Shown here piece by piece: positions 47,067 to 54,087 of a stretch of 54,087 nucleotides of DNA (positions are counted from its first letter, which is position 1; every line of letters begins with the position of its first letter). The stretch comes from an uncultured Woeseia sp. (GTDB lineage Bacteria; Pseudomonadota; Gammaproteobacteria; Steroidobacterales; Woeseiaceae). A program made the position numbers and the translations under genes. The notes beneath the pieces were generated by a model. It ran no database searches. It worked only from the letters and a program-made list of their open reading frames with translations, and was not told the origin of the DNA. Where the stretch lies: assembly GCA_913031125.1 (NCBI GenBank), contig CAJWFK010000018.1:1-54087 (forward strand). The letters are read 5' to 3'.

Positions 47067-48062
47067 CTAAGCTCCTTTCAAGTAGCGTGGAAGAGGTTCG
47101 GGAACGTAGTCATTTATGACATCACGTGGCCGATAGAGTGCATCAAGAATCTGAATCTCGTCAGCCGTAAGCTTAAAATTGATGCTCTCAACATTCGTTG
47201 CCAACTGGGACAATGAACTAGCACCTATAATCGGGCAGCAGATGGCTTTTTTCGAGTATACCCATGCAAGAGCAATCTCTGCCATAGTAGCTTTATGTCC
47301 ATCCGCTATTTCTTCTACCTTAGCAATAATTTCAAGGTCCAAAGTATCGCCATGGAATGTAATAAAAGAAACATCCTTTTCTGACCGGACTTTTTTGCTG
47401 CCAGAGAGCCAACCACGCGCAAGGGGGCTGAAAGCCGTAATAGCGATATCCTGGTGCCGGCAATAGGGAATCATTTCCCGCTCTTCTTCCCGGTACAGCA
47501 GGTTATATTGACATTGCATATTCACAAATTGTGTCCAACCATTTAAACGGGCGACATGATTCATCTGTTCGAATTGCCACGCGAACATCGTTGATGCGCC
47601 GAGGTATCGAACCTTACCGGACCTTACAATATCGTTAAGTGTTTCCATGGTTTCTTCAACAGGTGTTTGAGTATCGAAGGCATGAATTAAAAATAGGTCA
47701 ATGTAGTCTGTTTGCATGCGCTTTAGACTCGAATCGATTGATTCAAGAAGGTGTTTGCGTGAGAGGCCACGAGAGTTTGGATCATCATGCATCGGGTAAT
47801 ACGCTTTGGTAGCTAGTACCAACTGATCACGCGGTACCATGGAAATTAGCGTGGACGCGACGATACGTTCACTTTCACCTAACGAATACCAGTTTGCCGT
47901 GTCAAAGAAATTGATGCCCAGCTCCAAACATTTCTTGAGGATTGGTCTGGCTTCTGTTTCGTCAAGTACCCATGGTTTCCATTGGCTTGAACCAATCGTC
48001 ATTGTGCCAAAGCAGATACGACTTACTTTTAGTCCTGTTTTGCCGAAGGAAACGATATCCAT
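47067..48062 (-). CDS. aldo/keto reductase, copy 2
   Basis: An NADPH-dependent aldo/keto reductase of 331 residues with a TIM-barrel fold. The catalytic tetrad is visible: D54 (FFDTANWYS), Y59, K86 (ATKAYYP) and H127 (LIHAFD). The C-terminal GASSLSQLATNVESI binds the cofactor. It is about 70% identical by eye to the aldo/keto reductase at 48.95-49.96 kb, from which it is separated only by the PhyH gene, so one arose by duplication. The YREEEREMIPYC segment is shared word for word. The group is near YghZ/PhnY-unrelated general AKRs; no substrate is claimed. It is followed without gap by the cupin gene. Confidence 0.9.
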   Translation of the reverse strand: MDIVSFGKTGLKVSRICFGTMTIGSSQWKPWVLDETEARPILKKCLELGINFFDTANWYSLGESERIVASTLISMVPRDQLVLATKAYYPMHDDPNSRGLSRKHLLESIDSSLKRMQTDYIDLFLIHAFDTQTPVEETMETLNDIVRSGKVRYLGASTMFAWQFEQMNHVARLNGWTQFVNMQCQYNLLYREEEREMIPYCRHQDIAITAFSPLARGWLSGSKKVRSEKDVSFITFHGDTLDLEIIAKVEEIADGHKATMAEIALAWVYSKKAICCPIIGASSLSQLATNVESINFKLTADEIQILDALYRPRDVINDYVPEPLPRYLKGA

Positions 48063-48064
48063 TT

Positions 48065-48922
48065 TTATTTTTTTCTTTCCACTTTACGTGGATAGGGTCG
48101 GTAGCGTTCACAGTAATGGTCTTTATCTACAAAATTAGTATCACTTCCATAATACTTCCCCAAACGATCGCCTAATCTGTCATGAGTTGTATAGCCGAGA
48201 AGGCACCGCATGCGTTCATCGTATTTTTGGATATCCTCAATTGGTACAGTCAGGTATTGATTCACTTCTGCCCTTAACCAGCCCAAGGAGTATAGGTTGA
48301 TGAGCCCGATTCGTGATGAGTTGCTGCGGTTTTCTCCGGCCCCGTGCATGGTTGAGCCGAGATAAAAGAGAACAGACCCTTTTGGCATAATAGCTTGTGC
48401 GACATTAGAAACGTCAATGTCTTCCCCCATACTTATGTGGCGATGACTGCCTGGGACAACGCAGGTTGCCCCATTCTTTTCCGTAAAGTCCGTCAGCGCC
48501 CAGATAGAGCCGATAAGCATTTCCATCCCAGGTAAGCTGCAAGGATAAATACAGTTATCACGATGCAGGTTTTGTACGGATTGTCCGGGGCACACTTCGA
48601 TTGCTGTGATGCTTCCTATCCGATAGCTTTCACAGTGTGGTAGGAGAATAGCATCTGCTATCTGCATAACCATGTTATGTGCTATGAGCTCGACACTACT
48701 CGGCGATTCTTTTAATACATCGTGGCATCTATTTGTGTTGTGGCCAGAAAAATCCCTTTTGCTTTTGTATCCATGTGTATCGAAGTTATATCTAAGATCG
48801 TTGGTTATCGTATCAGCGAGGTCTGGAGACACTAGGCCAGTTACAATGGCAGCTCCATCTTGTAGTGTTGCAGAAGCCACATCAGCTGCCGAATCTGTCG
48901 CGCTGAAAGTTTGTATGGTCAT
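48065..48922 (-). CDS. phytanoyl-CoA dioxygenase family (PhyH) oxygenase
   Basis: An Fe(II)/2-oxoglutarate-dependent oxygenase of 285 residues. Iron ligands are H120 and D122 (NLHRDNCIYP) and H193 (TMHGAGENRS); R204 in SSRIGL is placed for 2-oxoglutarate. VVPGSHRH and KGSVLFYLGS are typical PhyH strands. It is not a close copy of the PhyH gene at 12.8-13.7 kb. It lies between two nearly identical aldo/keto reductase genes with gaps of 2 and 29 bp, which points to one pathway in which hydroxylation and carbonyl reduction or alcohol oxidation alternate. Confidence 0.9.
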   Translation of the reverse strand: MTIQTFSATDSAADVASATLQDGAAIVTGLVSPDLADTITNDLRYNFDTHGYKSKRDFSGHNTNRCHDVLKESPSSVELIAHNMVMQIADAILLPHCESYRIGSITAIEVCPGQSVQNLHRDNCIYPCSLPGMEMLIGSIWALTDFTEKNGATCVVPGSHRHISMGEDIDVSNVAQAIMPKGSVLFYLGSTMHGAGENRSNSSRIGLINLYSLGWLRAEVNQYLTVPIEDIQKYDERMRCLLGYTTHDRLGDRLGKYYGSDTNFVDKDHYCERYRPYPRKVERKK

Positions 48923-48951
48923 ACTTGATTGCCCCCCAAAATATTTTGTTT

Positions 48952-49962
48952 CTATTTGTCAGGCAGAACGCCCCCTAAGTGCCGCGGCAACGGCAACGGA
49001 ACATAATCATTCACAACATCCCGGGGGCGGTATAATTCATCCAAGGCAGCGATTTCAGCTGGAGAGAGTTCCAGCTGTAGTGCATTGACATTGCTTTCGA
49101 GTTGATCCAGAGAAGCGGCGCTGATCAGTGGGCTACAAATAGCTTGCTTGGAGCACACCCAGGCTAAGGCAACTTCGGCCATAGTTGCATTCTGGTCCGA
49201 TGCAATCGTCTCCACCAGTTCAATAATCTTAAGATCTAAGGCATCTCCATAGTTCTTATTGAAATACACATCGCTATCTGCACGCGCTTTGTGCTTACTT
49301 CCGCCAAGCCAGCCTCGTGCTAGTGGACTAAAGGTAGTGATAGCAATACCTTGATTCTGACAATAAGGAATCATCTCTCGTTCTTCTTCGCGGTAGAGTA
49401 AATTGTACTGACATTGCATATTAACGAATGAGGTCCAACCATTTTCCCTAGCCACATGATTCATTTGTGCGAATTGCCAGGCATACATTGTTGATGCCCC
49501 TAGATAACGAGCTTTACCAGATCTAACAATGTCATTCAGTGTTTCCATTGTTTCTTCTACCGGGGTGTTTGGATCCCAGGCATGCACCATGAAGATATCA
49601 ACGTAATCAGTACCAATTCGATTAAGACTGGCATCGATAGCAGACAACAAATGCTTTCGGGAAAGACCCTGGTCGTTAGGGTCGTCGCTCATCGCGTAAT
49701 GAGCTTTGGTGGCAAATACTAGCTGGTCACGCGGAACCATTGAGAGCAAGGTTGAACCAACGATACGCTCGCTCTCACCAATTGAATACCAGTCAGCCAT
49801 ATCAAAAAAGGTGATACCCAGATCCAGACATTTTTCGAGCAGCGGTTGTGAGTCCGCTTCGTCTAACACCCATGGTTTCCATTGGCTGGAGCCGACCCCC
49901 ATCGTCCCAAAGCACAGTTTGCTTACTTTGAGACCAGTTTTCCCGAATGAAACAGTTTCCAT
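48952..49962 (-). CDS. aldo/keto reductase, copy 1
   Basis: A 336-residue aldo/keto reductase with the full tetrad D54 (FFDMADWYS), Y59, K86 (ATKAHYA) and H127 (MVHAWD). It is about 70% identical by eye to the copy at 47.1-48.1 kb, with the strongest agreement in PVEETMETLNDIVRSGK and YREEEREMIPYC. Differences cluster around residues 88-95 and 225-240, surface loops that in this family shape substrate choice, so the copies may have separate substrates. A 147-bp gap separates it from the unknown-family gene upstream, so it may start a sub-operon. Confidence 0.9.
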   Translation of the reverse strand: METVSFGKTGLKVSKLCFGTMGVGSSQWKPWVLDEADSQPLLEKCLDLGITFFDMADWYSIGESERIVGSTLLSMVPRDQLVFATKAHYAMSDDPNDQGLSRKHLLSAIDASLNRIGTDYVDIFMVHAWDPNTPVEETMETLNDIVRSGKARYLGASTMYAWQFAQMNHVARENGWTSFVNMQCQYNLLYREEEREMIPYCQNQGIAITTFSPLARGWLGGSKHKARADSDVYFNKNYGDALDLKIIELVETIASDQNATMAEVALAWVCSKQAICSPLISAASLDQLESNVNALQLELSPAEIAALDELYRPRDVVNDYVPLPLPRHLGGVLPDK

Positions 49963-50072
49963 GCTTTATCCTTTTCCTTGATGTCATGCGCACGCAAGGT
50001 ATTTAGTATTTATAGGCATTTTTATGGATAGCTTGATAGTAGCATCCATCTTGAGCCATTTTTTTACTAGTG

Positions 50073-50097
50073 CATTCATCAATTGAAATGATGAATG
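50073..50097. repeat. 9-bp inverted repeat behind an unknown-family gene
   Basis: CATTCATCA and TGATGAATG form a perfect 9-bp stem with a 7-base loop, 12 bp past the stop of the unknown-family gene ending at 50110. On the minus strand it is followed by an A-run rather than Ts, so it is not a standard terminator for that gene. It may stabilise the mRNA end or be an operator for the aldo/keto reductase gene. Confidence 0.4.
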
Positions 50098-50109
50098 GTA
50101 GAAGTCTTA

Positions 50110-50964
50110 TTAGCTGTTAAAGGATAGGTACCGCACACTGGTTGATACATCGCATGGCGCGACTGCGACGTAACGTGCAATGTTGATCATACTCGTGTTG
50201 TGTATATTGCAATCACCACCCATGCCGTAATCGGTGTCGTAACCATGCAGATGGCCATCGTCGTCTTCGCTGCCCGCTCCGGCTTTATTGCCAGCCAGGT
50301 TGGGTACTCGAGTTTGCGCTTGGTTAGGGGTATCAATATTTTGAAATGGGTGCCAGCTCCCCATTTTTTGAGTGTTATTTCGGGACTGTGCTTTGTCAAG
50401 ATAAACTGATGCCGCTTCTGCCCCACCTGCACGGGTGATAACCATGGGGTCGTCGCGTAACGCATCGAAAGAAACATAGCCGCATTCTGAGTTCTTTGCT
50501 ATTTCGAAGTCAGTCACAATGGCATAGCGTCTAGGCAGATTATTAATACCCTGCCTGAATTCTTCATAGGGGTAGACTGGTATCGATGCACCGTCTGGTG
50601 TTTTACCTTCTAGAAGGTCATGGACCTCCTGTTGCGTAATTTTTGCGGCAAATAATCCCGTAAATCCATACTCAGAATGTCGATCAGTGCTGGCACGGAA
50701 AAGTTTTTCATATCTGTCAGGAGAACCGAATATTCCGCCGCCGTGGACTGTTACGACGACCCTATTTCCTTGCGGTGTCAGAAGCAGGTTTTCCTCAGAG
50801 TTTGGGTTGAAGTGCGTGCTCCAAATGATGTTGTCATATGAGGCAGTTGTTCTCGCTTTTAATAATTGCGGTAGTGACGCAACGAACCCGTCCTTGCCGG
50901 CATATTCCACCGCTTGACGCATAGCGAGCGGGAGATAAGAGTCGAAAAATATTGATGCTTCCAT
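50110..50964 (-). CDS. unknown protein family, paralogue A
   Basis: I do not recognise this 284-residue family. There is no signal peptide and no membrane segment. It begins MEASIFFDSYLP and contains EYAGKDGFVAS, TPQGNRVVVTVHGGGIF, GFTGLFAAKI, NLPRRYAIVTDF and TRAGGAEAASVYLD. The end has MGSWHPFQNID, an acidic stretch (GSEDDDGHLHGYDTDYG), MGGDCNIHN and the closing INIARYVAVAPCDVST. It shares about half its residues with the neighbour at 51.0-51.9 kb and its tail with the partial gene at the right edge. I take the ATG at 50964, preceded by AGGTGA and by an AGGAG further up; a longer frame from 51057 overlaps the neighbour. Conserved His and Asp suggest an enzyme, but no function is claimed. 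Confidence 0.8.
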   Translation of the reverse strand: MEASIFFDSYLPLAMRQAVEYAGKDGFVASLPQLLKARTTASYDNIIWSTHFNPNSEENLLLTPQGNRVVVTVHGGGIFGSPDRYEKLFRASTDRHSEYGFTGLFAAKITQQEVHDLLEGKTPDGASIPVYPYEEFRQGINNLPRRYAIVTDFEIAKNSECGYVSFDALRDDPMVITRAGGAEAASVYLDKAQSRNNTQKMGSWHPFQNIDTPNQAQTRVPNLAGNKAGAGSEDDDGHLHGYDTDYGMGGDCNIHNTSMINIARYVAVAPCDVSTSVRYLSFNS

Positions 50965-50995
50965 GTTCACCTTTTTTGCTCCTAACAGGTATTTT

Positions 50996-51907
50996 TTAAG
51001 GGCCAAAGGATAGGTCGCGCACACCAGTGGATGGATCTCGCGGCGCAACGGCGACATAACGAGCCGTATTAATCATTGCGGTATCCCCACGCAATCCGAA
51101 TCCGGCATCGCGTGAAATTCGGTAATGGGTAAACCAGATATCGCTTATTCCCTCCTCACGCATCTTGAGGTCAAGATTATCCTTGTCGCTGGCGCCACCC
51201 AGGCAGTCGTAGACAAAAGACACCCACGTCTGTGGTTGCTTGGGATCTACGTGTCCATATCGATGCCAGCTCCCCATGACTTCGGTACCATAAAACTTCT
51301 TGGCGGCGTCGAGATAACTTGTTGCTGCTTCAACGCCTCCTGCCCGGGCAATCATTAATGGGTCTTCTTTTAGCTGATCGAATGAGGCGAATCCCCTGAT
51401 TGATTCTTTTGCGAGACTAAAGTCCATGATGATTCCATAGCGCTTTGGCAGGTTATCAATACCTGATTTGAATTCGTCGAATGGATAGATTGGAATTTCG
51501 GTGCCATCAGGCAACTTACCGTCTTGAATATCTCGCGCCTCTTCTGGAAGAATTTTTGCACCAAACAAACCAGTAAATCCATCCAAGCTTTCCCGGTTTA
51601 CACTTGCCAGATATAGTTTTCGAAAACGCTCTGGCGTAGAGAATATTCCACCACCGTGAACGACAATCGCCGCGTGATTTCCTTGTGGTGTTGTCACTGT
51701 GCTTTCTTCAGAATTTGAGGTGAAAAACCAGTTATTCCAAATATCATTATTAAATGATGCTTGGGATCGTGCATGTAATAGCTGTGGCATAGAGGCAACG
51801 AACCCCTCTTCACCAGCATATTCAAGTGCCCGGCGCAATGCGTCTGGCAGGTGTGTGTCAAAAATGATTGCAGCTTCCATTGTTTTATTGGTCATGTCAT
51901 TTGTCAT
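50996..51907 (-). CDS. unknown protein family, paralogue B
   Basis: This 303-residue protein is a paralogue of the preceding entry and likewise unrecognised. It shares MEAAIIFDTHLP, EYAGEEGFVAS, TPQGNHAAIVVHGGGIF, GFTGLFGAKI, NLPKRYGIIMDF, ARAGGVEAATSYLD and INTARYVAVAPRDPSTGVR. The segment between MGSWHRYGH and the conserved end is different and longer (SFVYDCLGG to GFGLRG), lacking the GGD..IHN block seen in paralogues A and C, so it may bind another ligand. The ATG at 51907 overlaps the methyltransferase stop (ATGA). In-frame ATGs at 51895 and 51880 are alternatives, and the latter aligns with the start of paralogue A. Confidence 0.8.
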   Translation of the reverse strand: MTNDMTNKTMEAAIIFDTHLPDALRRALEYAGEEGFVASMPQLLHARSQASFNNDIWNNWFFTSNSEESTVTTPQGNHAAIVVHGGGIFSTPERFRKLYLASVNRESLDGFTGLFGAKILPEEARDIQDGKLPDGTEIPIYPFDEFKSGIDNLPKRYGIIMDFSLAKESIRGFASFDQLKEDPLMIARAGGVEAATSYLDAAKKFYGTEVMGSWHRYGHVDPKQPQTWVSFVYDCLGGASDKDNLDLKMREEGISDIWFTHYRISRDAGFGLRGDTAMINTARYVAVAPRDPSTGVRDLSFGP

Positions 51908-52680
51908 TTGTTATATGCAGTTACGATTGGCTGGTAATAGCCGCTTTCCTCCGGTGTGTGCCACCGGATATTTTTGTAGCCCGCCTCTTCCATGGCAGCA
52001 AGCATTTCATCACGGCGCAGCGCTCTTAGCCGTGTCTCAAAATGGTGCACATTGTATTCACCATCTGTTTCTTTAATCAGGAACTGATGGTTTCGATAGG
52101 TTCTATCTCCGTCTTCCCAATCCCAAACTTGAAAGGCGAGTCGCCGGCCATCCGGTCGATCTTCAACGTGGGTACTGGTGAAACGTGGTTTTTCTTCTAT
52201 TAAAGGCGCGTAGTCGCGAAGGCTAACGAGCACAAGCCCACCGGAAGTGAGTCTGGTTTTCATGCTACTGAAGGCCGTAACAAGGTTTCCATCTTCAACA
52301 CAGTGAGCGATTGAATTATCGCAAGACAGAACGACATCGAAAGTATCAGAAATGCTTTCTTCCAGGCTGAAATAGTTAGCTACTCCAAAAGTCATTTGAG
52401 CACCCAGCGTAGATGCTTCCTTGGCAGCTTCCTCTATTGAACCTGGGCTAAGGTCAGTGGCATGAACGGTATGTCCATGCAGTGCAAGGCCGATCGCCTG
52501 AGTTCCGGTGCCGCAGGTACAGTCGAGTAATTTATAGGGGCCCTCAGATTCCATCCTACGGTTCAGGAATTGGGTGAGGACTTCAGCTTCGCGTTTAAGT
52601 CCGGCGACCCAATCCCAACCCATGTTTTCTTTGTAAAACGGGCTAAGCGTATCGTAAAAATCTATTACTGGGTCGGTCAT
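51904..52680 (-). CDS. class I SAM-dependent methyltransferase
   Basis: A 258-residue methyltransferase with a Rossmann-like fold. Motif I is LLDCTCGTGTQAIGLA (51-66), the acidic end of strand 2 is ATDLSPG (D76), and VVLSCDNSIAH is motif IV. The sequence and helix layout are closest to glycine/sarcosine-type N-methyltransferases, which also begin with FYDTLSPFY. It is coupled to paralogue B by an ATGA overlap and lies 12 bp behind the solute-binding protein gene. A small amine or amino acid as methyl acceptor would suit the polyamine-type binding protein; this is inference. Confidence 0.88.
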   Translation of the reverse strand: MTDPVIDFYDTLSPFYKENMGWDWVAGLKREAEVLTQFLNRRMESEGPYKLLDCTCGTGTQAIGLALHGHTVHATDLSPGSIEEAAKEASTLGAQMTFGVANYFSLEESISDTFDVVLSCDNSIAHCVEDGNLVTAFSSMKTRLTSGGLVLVSLRDYAPLIEEKPRFTSTHVEDRPDGRRLAFQVWDWEDGDRTYRNHQFLIKETDGEYNVHHFETRLRALRRDEMLAAMEEAGYKNIRWHTPEESGYYQPIVTAYNK

Positions 52681-52692
52681 ATCCCTGTCTCT

Positions 52693-53769
52693 TCAATTAA
52701 GTCCGGCTTGCGCTTCATACCACAATTGGAATAAACGGGCCTTCTTTTTTGGCGGTAGTTTTTCAGAATAGATTCCCTGTGCAAACATACTCGTGGGATC
52801 GTCAATACCGGTCCCCACAACACGTTTCGGGTCAATCAGGTCGACACTCATGCGGTTACCATGCCCATAGCCAAATCGATCGAATAAAGCGACGCCACTT
52901 CGTGGATCAAGCATGGCATTAATGTAATCATAGGCCTCTTGCTCTGAATTCTCGCCGTTAGCGCTAAGCGACAGTCCACACATCCAGGTCATCACTGGAT
53001 CAACAATGACATTGGTTAAGCCCTCTACAGTCATCCTGCGCGTTGCACTACCGAAAACATAAGAGATGCCAACATCTCCTGCTGCCCAGGCTTGTTCCAG
53101 TTGGGTACTGTCAGTCCAGACAAAACGGGCATTGTTAAACATACGCGTAAATATGTCGGGCGCTGTGGCCATTTCTTCTTCGGTCGGGTCCCAGGGAATA
53201 GCCCAGCCACCAATAACTCCGGCAATAGTGAGGTTGACACCAACATCTGATGGTAGAGCGGTTTTGGTCTTAAAGCGGGGATCAACGAAAATGTCATACG
53301 TTGGGTTTTCAACGGTTATTGTTTCCGGATTGTAAGCGACTGTCGAGTACCCCCACTCCCACGGTGCGATCCAATATTCGTTGTCTATACGGACGTCGGG
53401 CAATTCAAGTAGTTCAGGAGTGATTTCCTCCCAGCGGGGAATTTTGCTCGTATCCAGTGGCCTTATGAGCCCTTGATCCTTGGCCTCTACAATCTGATTA
53501 GCGCATAGATGCACCAAATCTACCTTTAACCCGGTTCTCATGCGTTGCATGGCATCGTCTGCATTTGCTAGAAACGTAAATCGCGGCTCTGCACCATATT
53601 TGGCGATATATTCTGGGTAATGCTCAGGGTATTGGTAGCCATTCCATTCAAGCAATGACAGCTCGGTTGTTTTAACCGTTTCTCCTTGCTGGCAGCTAGC
53701 TAACACACCAATAAGCAATATTATGGGTATTGGCGATAGGCGGGATGGTGGCCTTTTAATATGCCTCAT
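52693..53769 (-). CDS. extracellular solute-binding lipoprotein (PotD-type)
   Basis: The periplasmic binding component of an ABC importer for polyamines or related cations. The N-terminus has a basic region, a hydrophobic core and the lipobox LASC (C26), so it is lipid-anchored. The mature part has the PotD/PotF layout: LLEWNGYQYPEHY, LVHLCANQIVEAKDQG, APWEWGYSTVAYNPE, YVFGSATRRM. Aromatic and acidic residues in those loops suit a cationic amine. The matching ATPase may be the one at 45.3-46.4 kb. It sits 11 bp behind paralogue C and before the methyltransferase, so uptake and processing of one compound is likely. Confidence 0.87.
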   Translation of the reverse strand: MRHIKRPPSRLSPIPIILLIGVLASCQQGETVKTTELSLLEWNGYQYPEHYPEYIAKYGAEPRFTFLANADDAMQRMRTGLKVDLVHLCANQIVEAKDQGLIRPLDTSKIPRWEEITPELLELPDVRIDNEYWIAPWEWGYSTVAYNPETITVENPTYDIFVDPRFKTKTALPSDVGVNLTIAGVIGGWAIPWDPTEEEMATAPDIFTRMFNNARFVWTDSTQLEQAWAAGDVGISYVFGSATRRMTVEGLTNVIVDPVMTWMCGLSLSANGENSEQEAYDYINAMLDPRSGVALFDRFGYGHGNRMSVDLIDPKRVVGTGIDDPTSMFAQGIYSEKLPPKKKARLFQLWYEAQAGLN

Positions 53770-53779
53770 TTGGGCTTAC

Positions 53780-54087
53780 TCAATCGTCGAAGTTGAGGTT
53801 CCGCAAACTGGTTGAAACATCTCGCGGCGCTACTGCAATGTAGCGCGCCATATTATGAATACAAGCATCGCCACCGAGTCCGTATTCAGAGTCATAACCC
53901 CATTCTTCGGGATCATCCCCCTGCGAGAATTCCATACCAAGGTTTCCGGCGAGAAATGGCATACGTGTTTGTGGCTGATTTTTATCAATCCGGTTGTAGG
54001 GGTGCCAGTGACCCATTAACTTTGTGTGATTTCGATCACGGTATTTATCAAGATAGGCGTTATTAGCCTCAACCCCGCCAGCCCGAA
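53780..54087 (-). CDS. unknown protein family, paralogue C, cut by window edge
   Basis: The frame stays open to the right edge, so only the last 102 residues or so are visible; the ATG at 54016 is internal. Upstream of it the frame reads RAGGVEANNAYLDKY, matching RAGG.EAA..YLD of paralogues A and B. MGHWHPYNRID, an acidic stretch with YDSEYGLGGDACIHN and ARYIAVAPRDVSTSLRNL then follow. In the variable segment it is closer to paralogue A than to B. It is 10 bp upstream of the solute-binding protein gene, so the family brackets the transporter and methyltransferase genes. Function unknown. Confidence 0.8.
   Translation of the reverse strand, partial: RAGGVEANNAYLDKYRDRNHTKLMGHWHPYNRIDKNQPQTRMPFLAGNLGMEFSQGDDPEEWGYDSEYGLGGDACIHNMARYIAVAPRDVSTSLRNLNFDD

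Noticed and set aside
50073..50097. Intrinsic terminator
   Set aside because: The 9-bp stem is followed on the minus strand by As, not Ts; on the plus strand there is no gene ending here.

Overview
The window reads as a chromosomal stretch of a Gram-negative, heterotrophic, probably marine gammaproteobacterium. This rests on a TonB-dependent receptor, Tat and lipoprotein signals, sulfatases, phytanoyl-CoA-dioxygenase-like enzymes, a DMSP-lyase-like cupin and moderate GC content judged by eye. The taxonomic guess is inference. I saw no rRNA, tRNA, CRISPR, IS element or phage gene. About 47 genes are tightly packed, often with 1-8 bp overlaps, and almost all encode uptake or catabolism of small molecules.

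Region by region. 1-1.8 kb: the end of a ferritin-like gene and a cytochrome P450 whose 5' end looks disturbed. 1.8-6.2 kb (minus): a secreted M20 amidohydrolase, an AtoE-type carboxylate transporter and a Tat-exported amidohydrolase. 6.3-9.5 kb (minus): alcohol dehydrogenase, aldehyde dehydrogenase and a small divergent thymidylate-synthase-fold protein in one coupled operon. 9.7-12.9 kb (plus): MFS transporter, P450 and a YjjG-type nucleotidase. 12.8-20.5 kb: a PhyH-type dioxygenase, then a large TonB receptor flanked by two sulfatases; an intrinsic terminator after the receptor lies inside the signal-peptide codons of the second sulfatase. 20.5-23 kb (minus): LysR regulator and lipoprotein 5'-nucleotidase.

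23-32.4 kb (plus): FAD oxidoreductase, CoA-transferase, enoyl-CoA hydratase, 7Fe ferredoxin and MFS, running on into thymidine phosphorylase, NupC-type transporter, nucleoside hydrolase and ribokinase. 32.5-39.4 kb (minus, convergent): cytidine deaminase, PreA, PreT, dihydropyrimidinase, NCS1 transporter and beta-ureidopropionase. Together these halves take pyrimidine nucleosides to free base and sugar, and the base through the reductive pathway to beta-alanine or 3-aminoisobutyrate. The lipoprotein nucleotidase and the YjjG-like enzyme could feed the same route.

39.5-45 kb (minus): MFS, CmcJ/NvfI-type oxygenase, MBL-fold hydrolase, ACT-less homoserine dehydrogenase and aldehyde dehydrogenase, an unassigned catabolic set. 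A divergent promoter region with a mirrored 33-bp element separates it from a PotA-type ABC ATPase (plus). 46.4-54.1 kb (minus): a cupin lacking its metal ligands, two near-identical aldo/keto reductases around a PhyH dioxygenase, three paralogues of a protein family I do not recognise, a SAM methyltransferase and a PotD-type binding protein. This last block is the best candidate for an undescribed system; it continues past the right edge.
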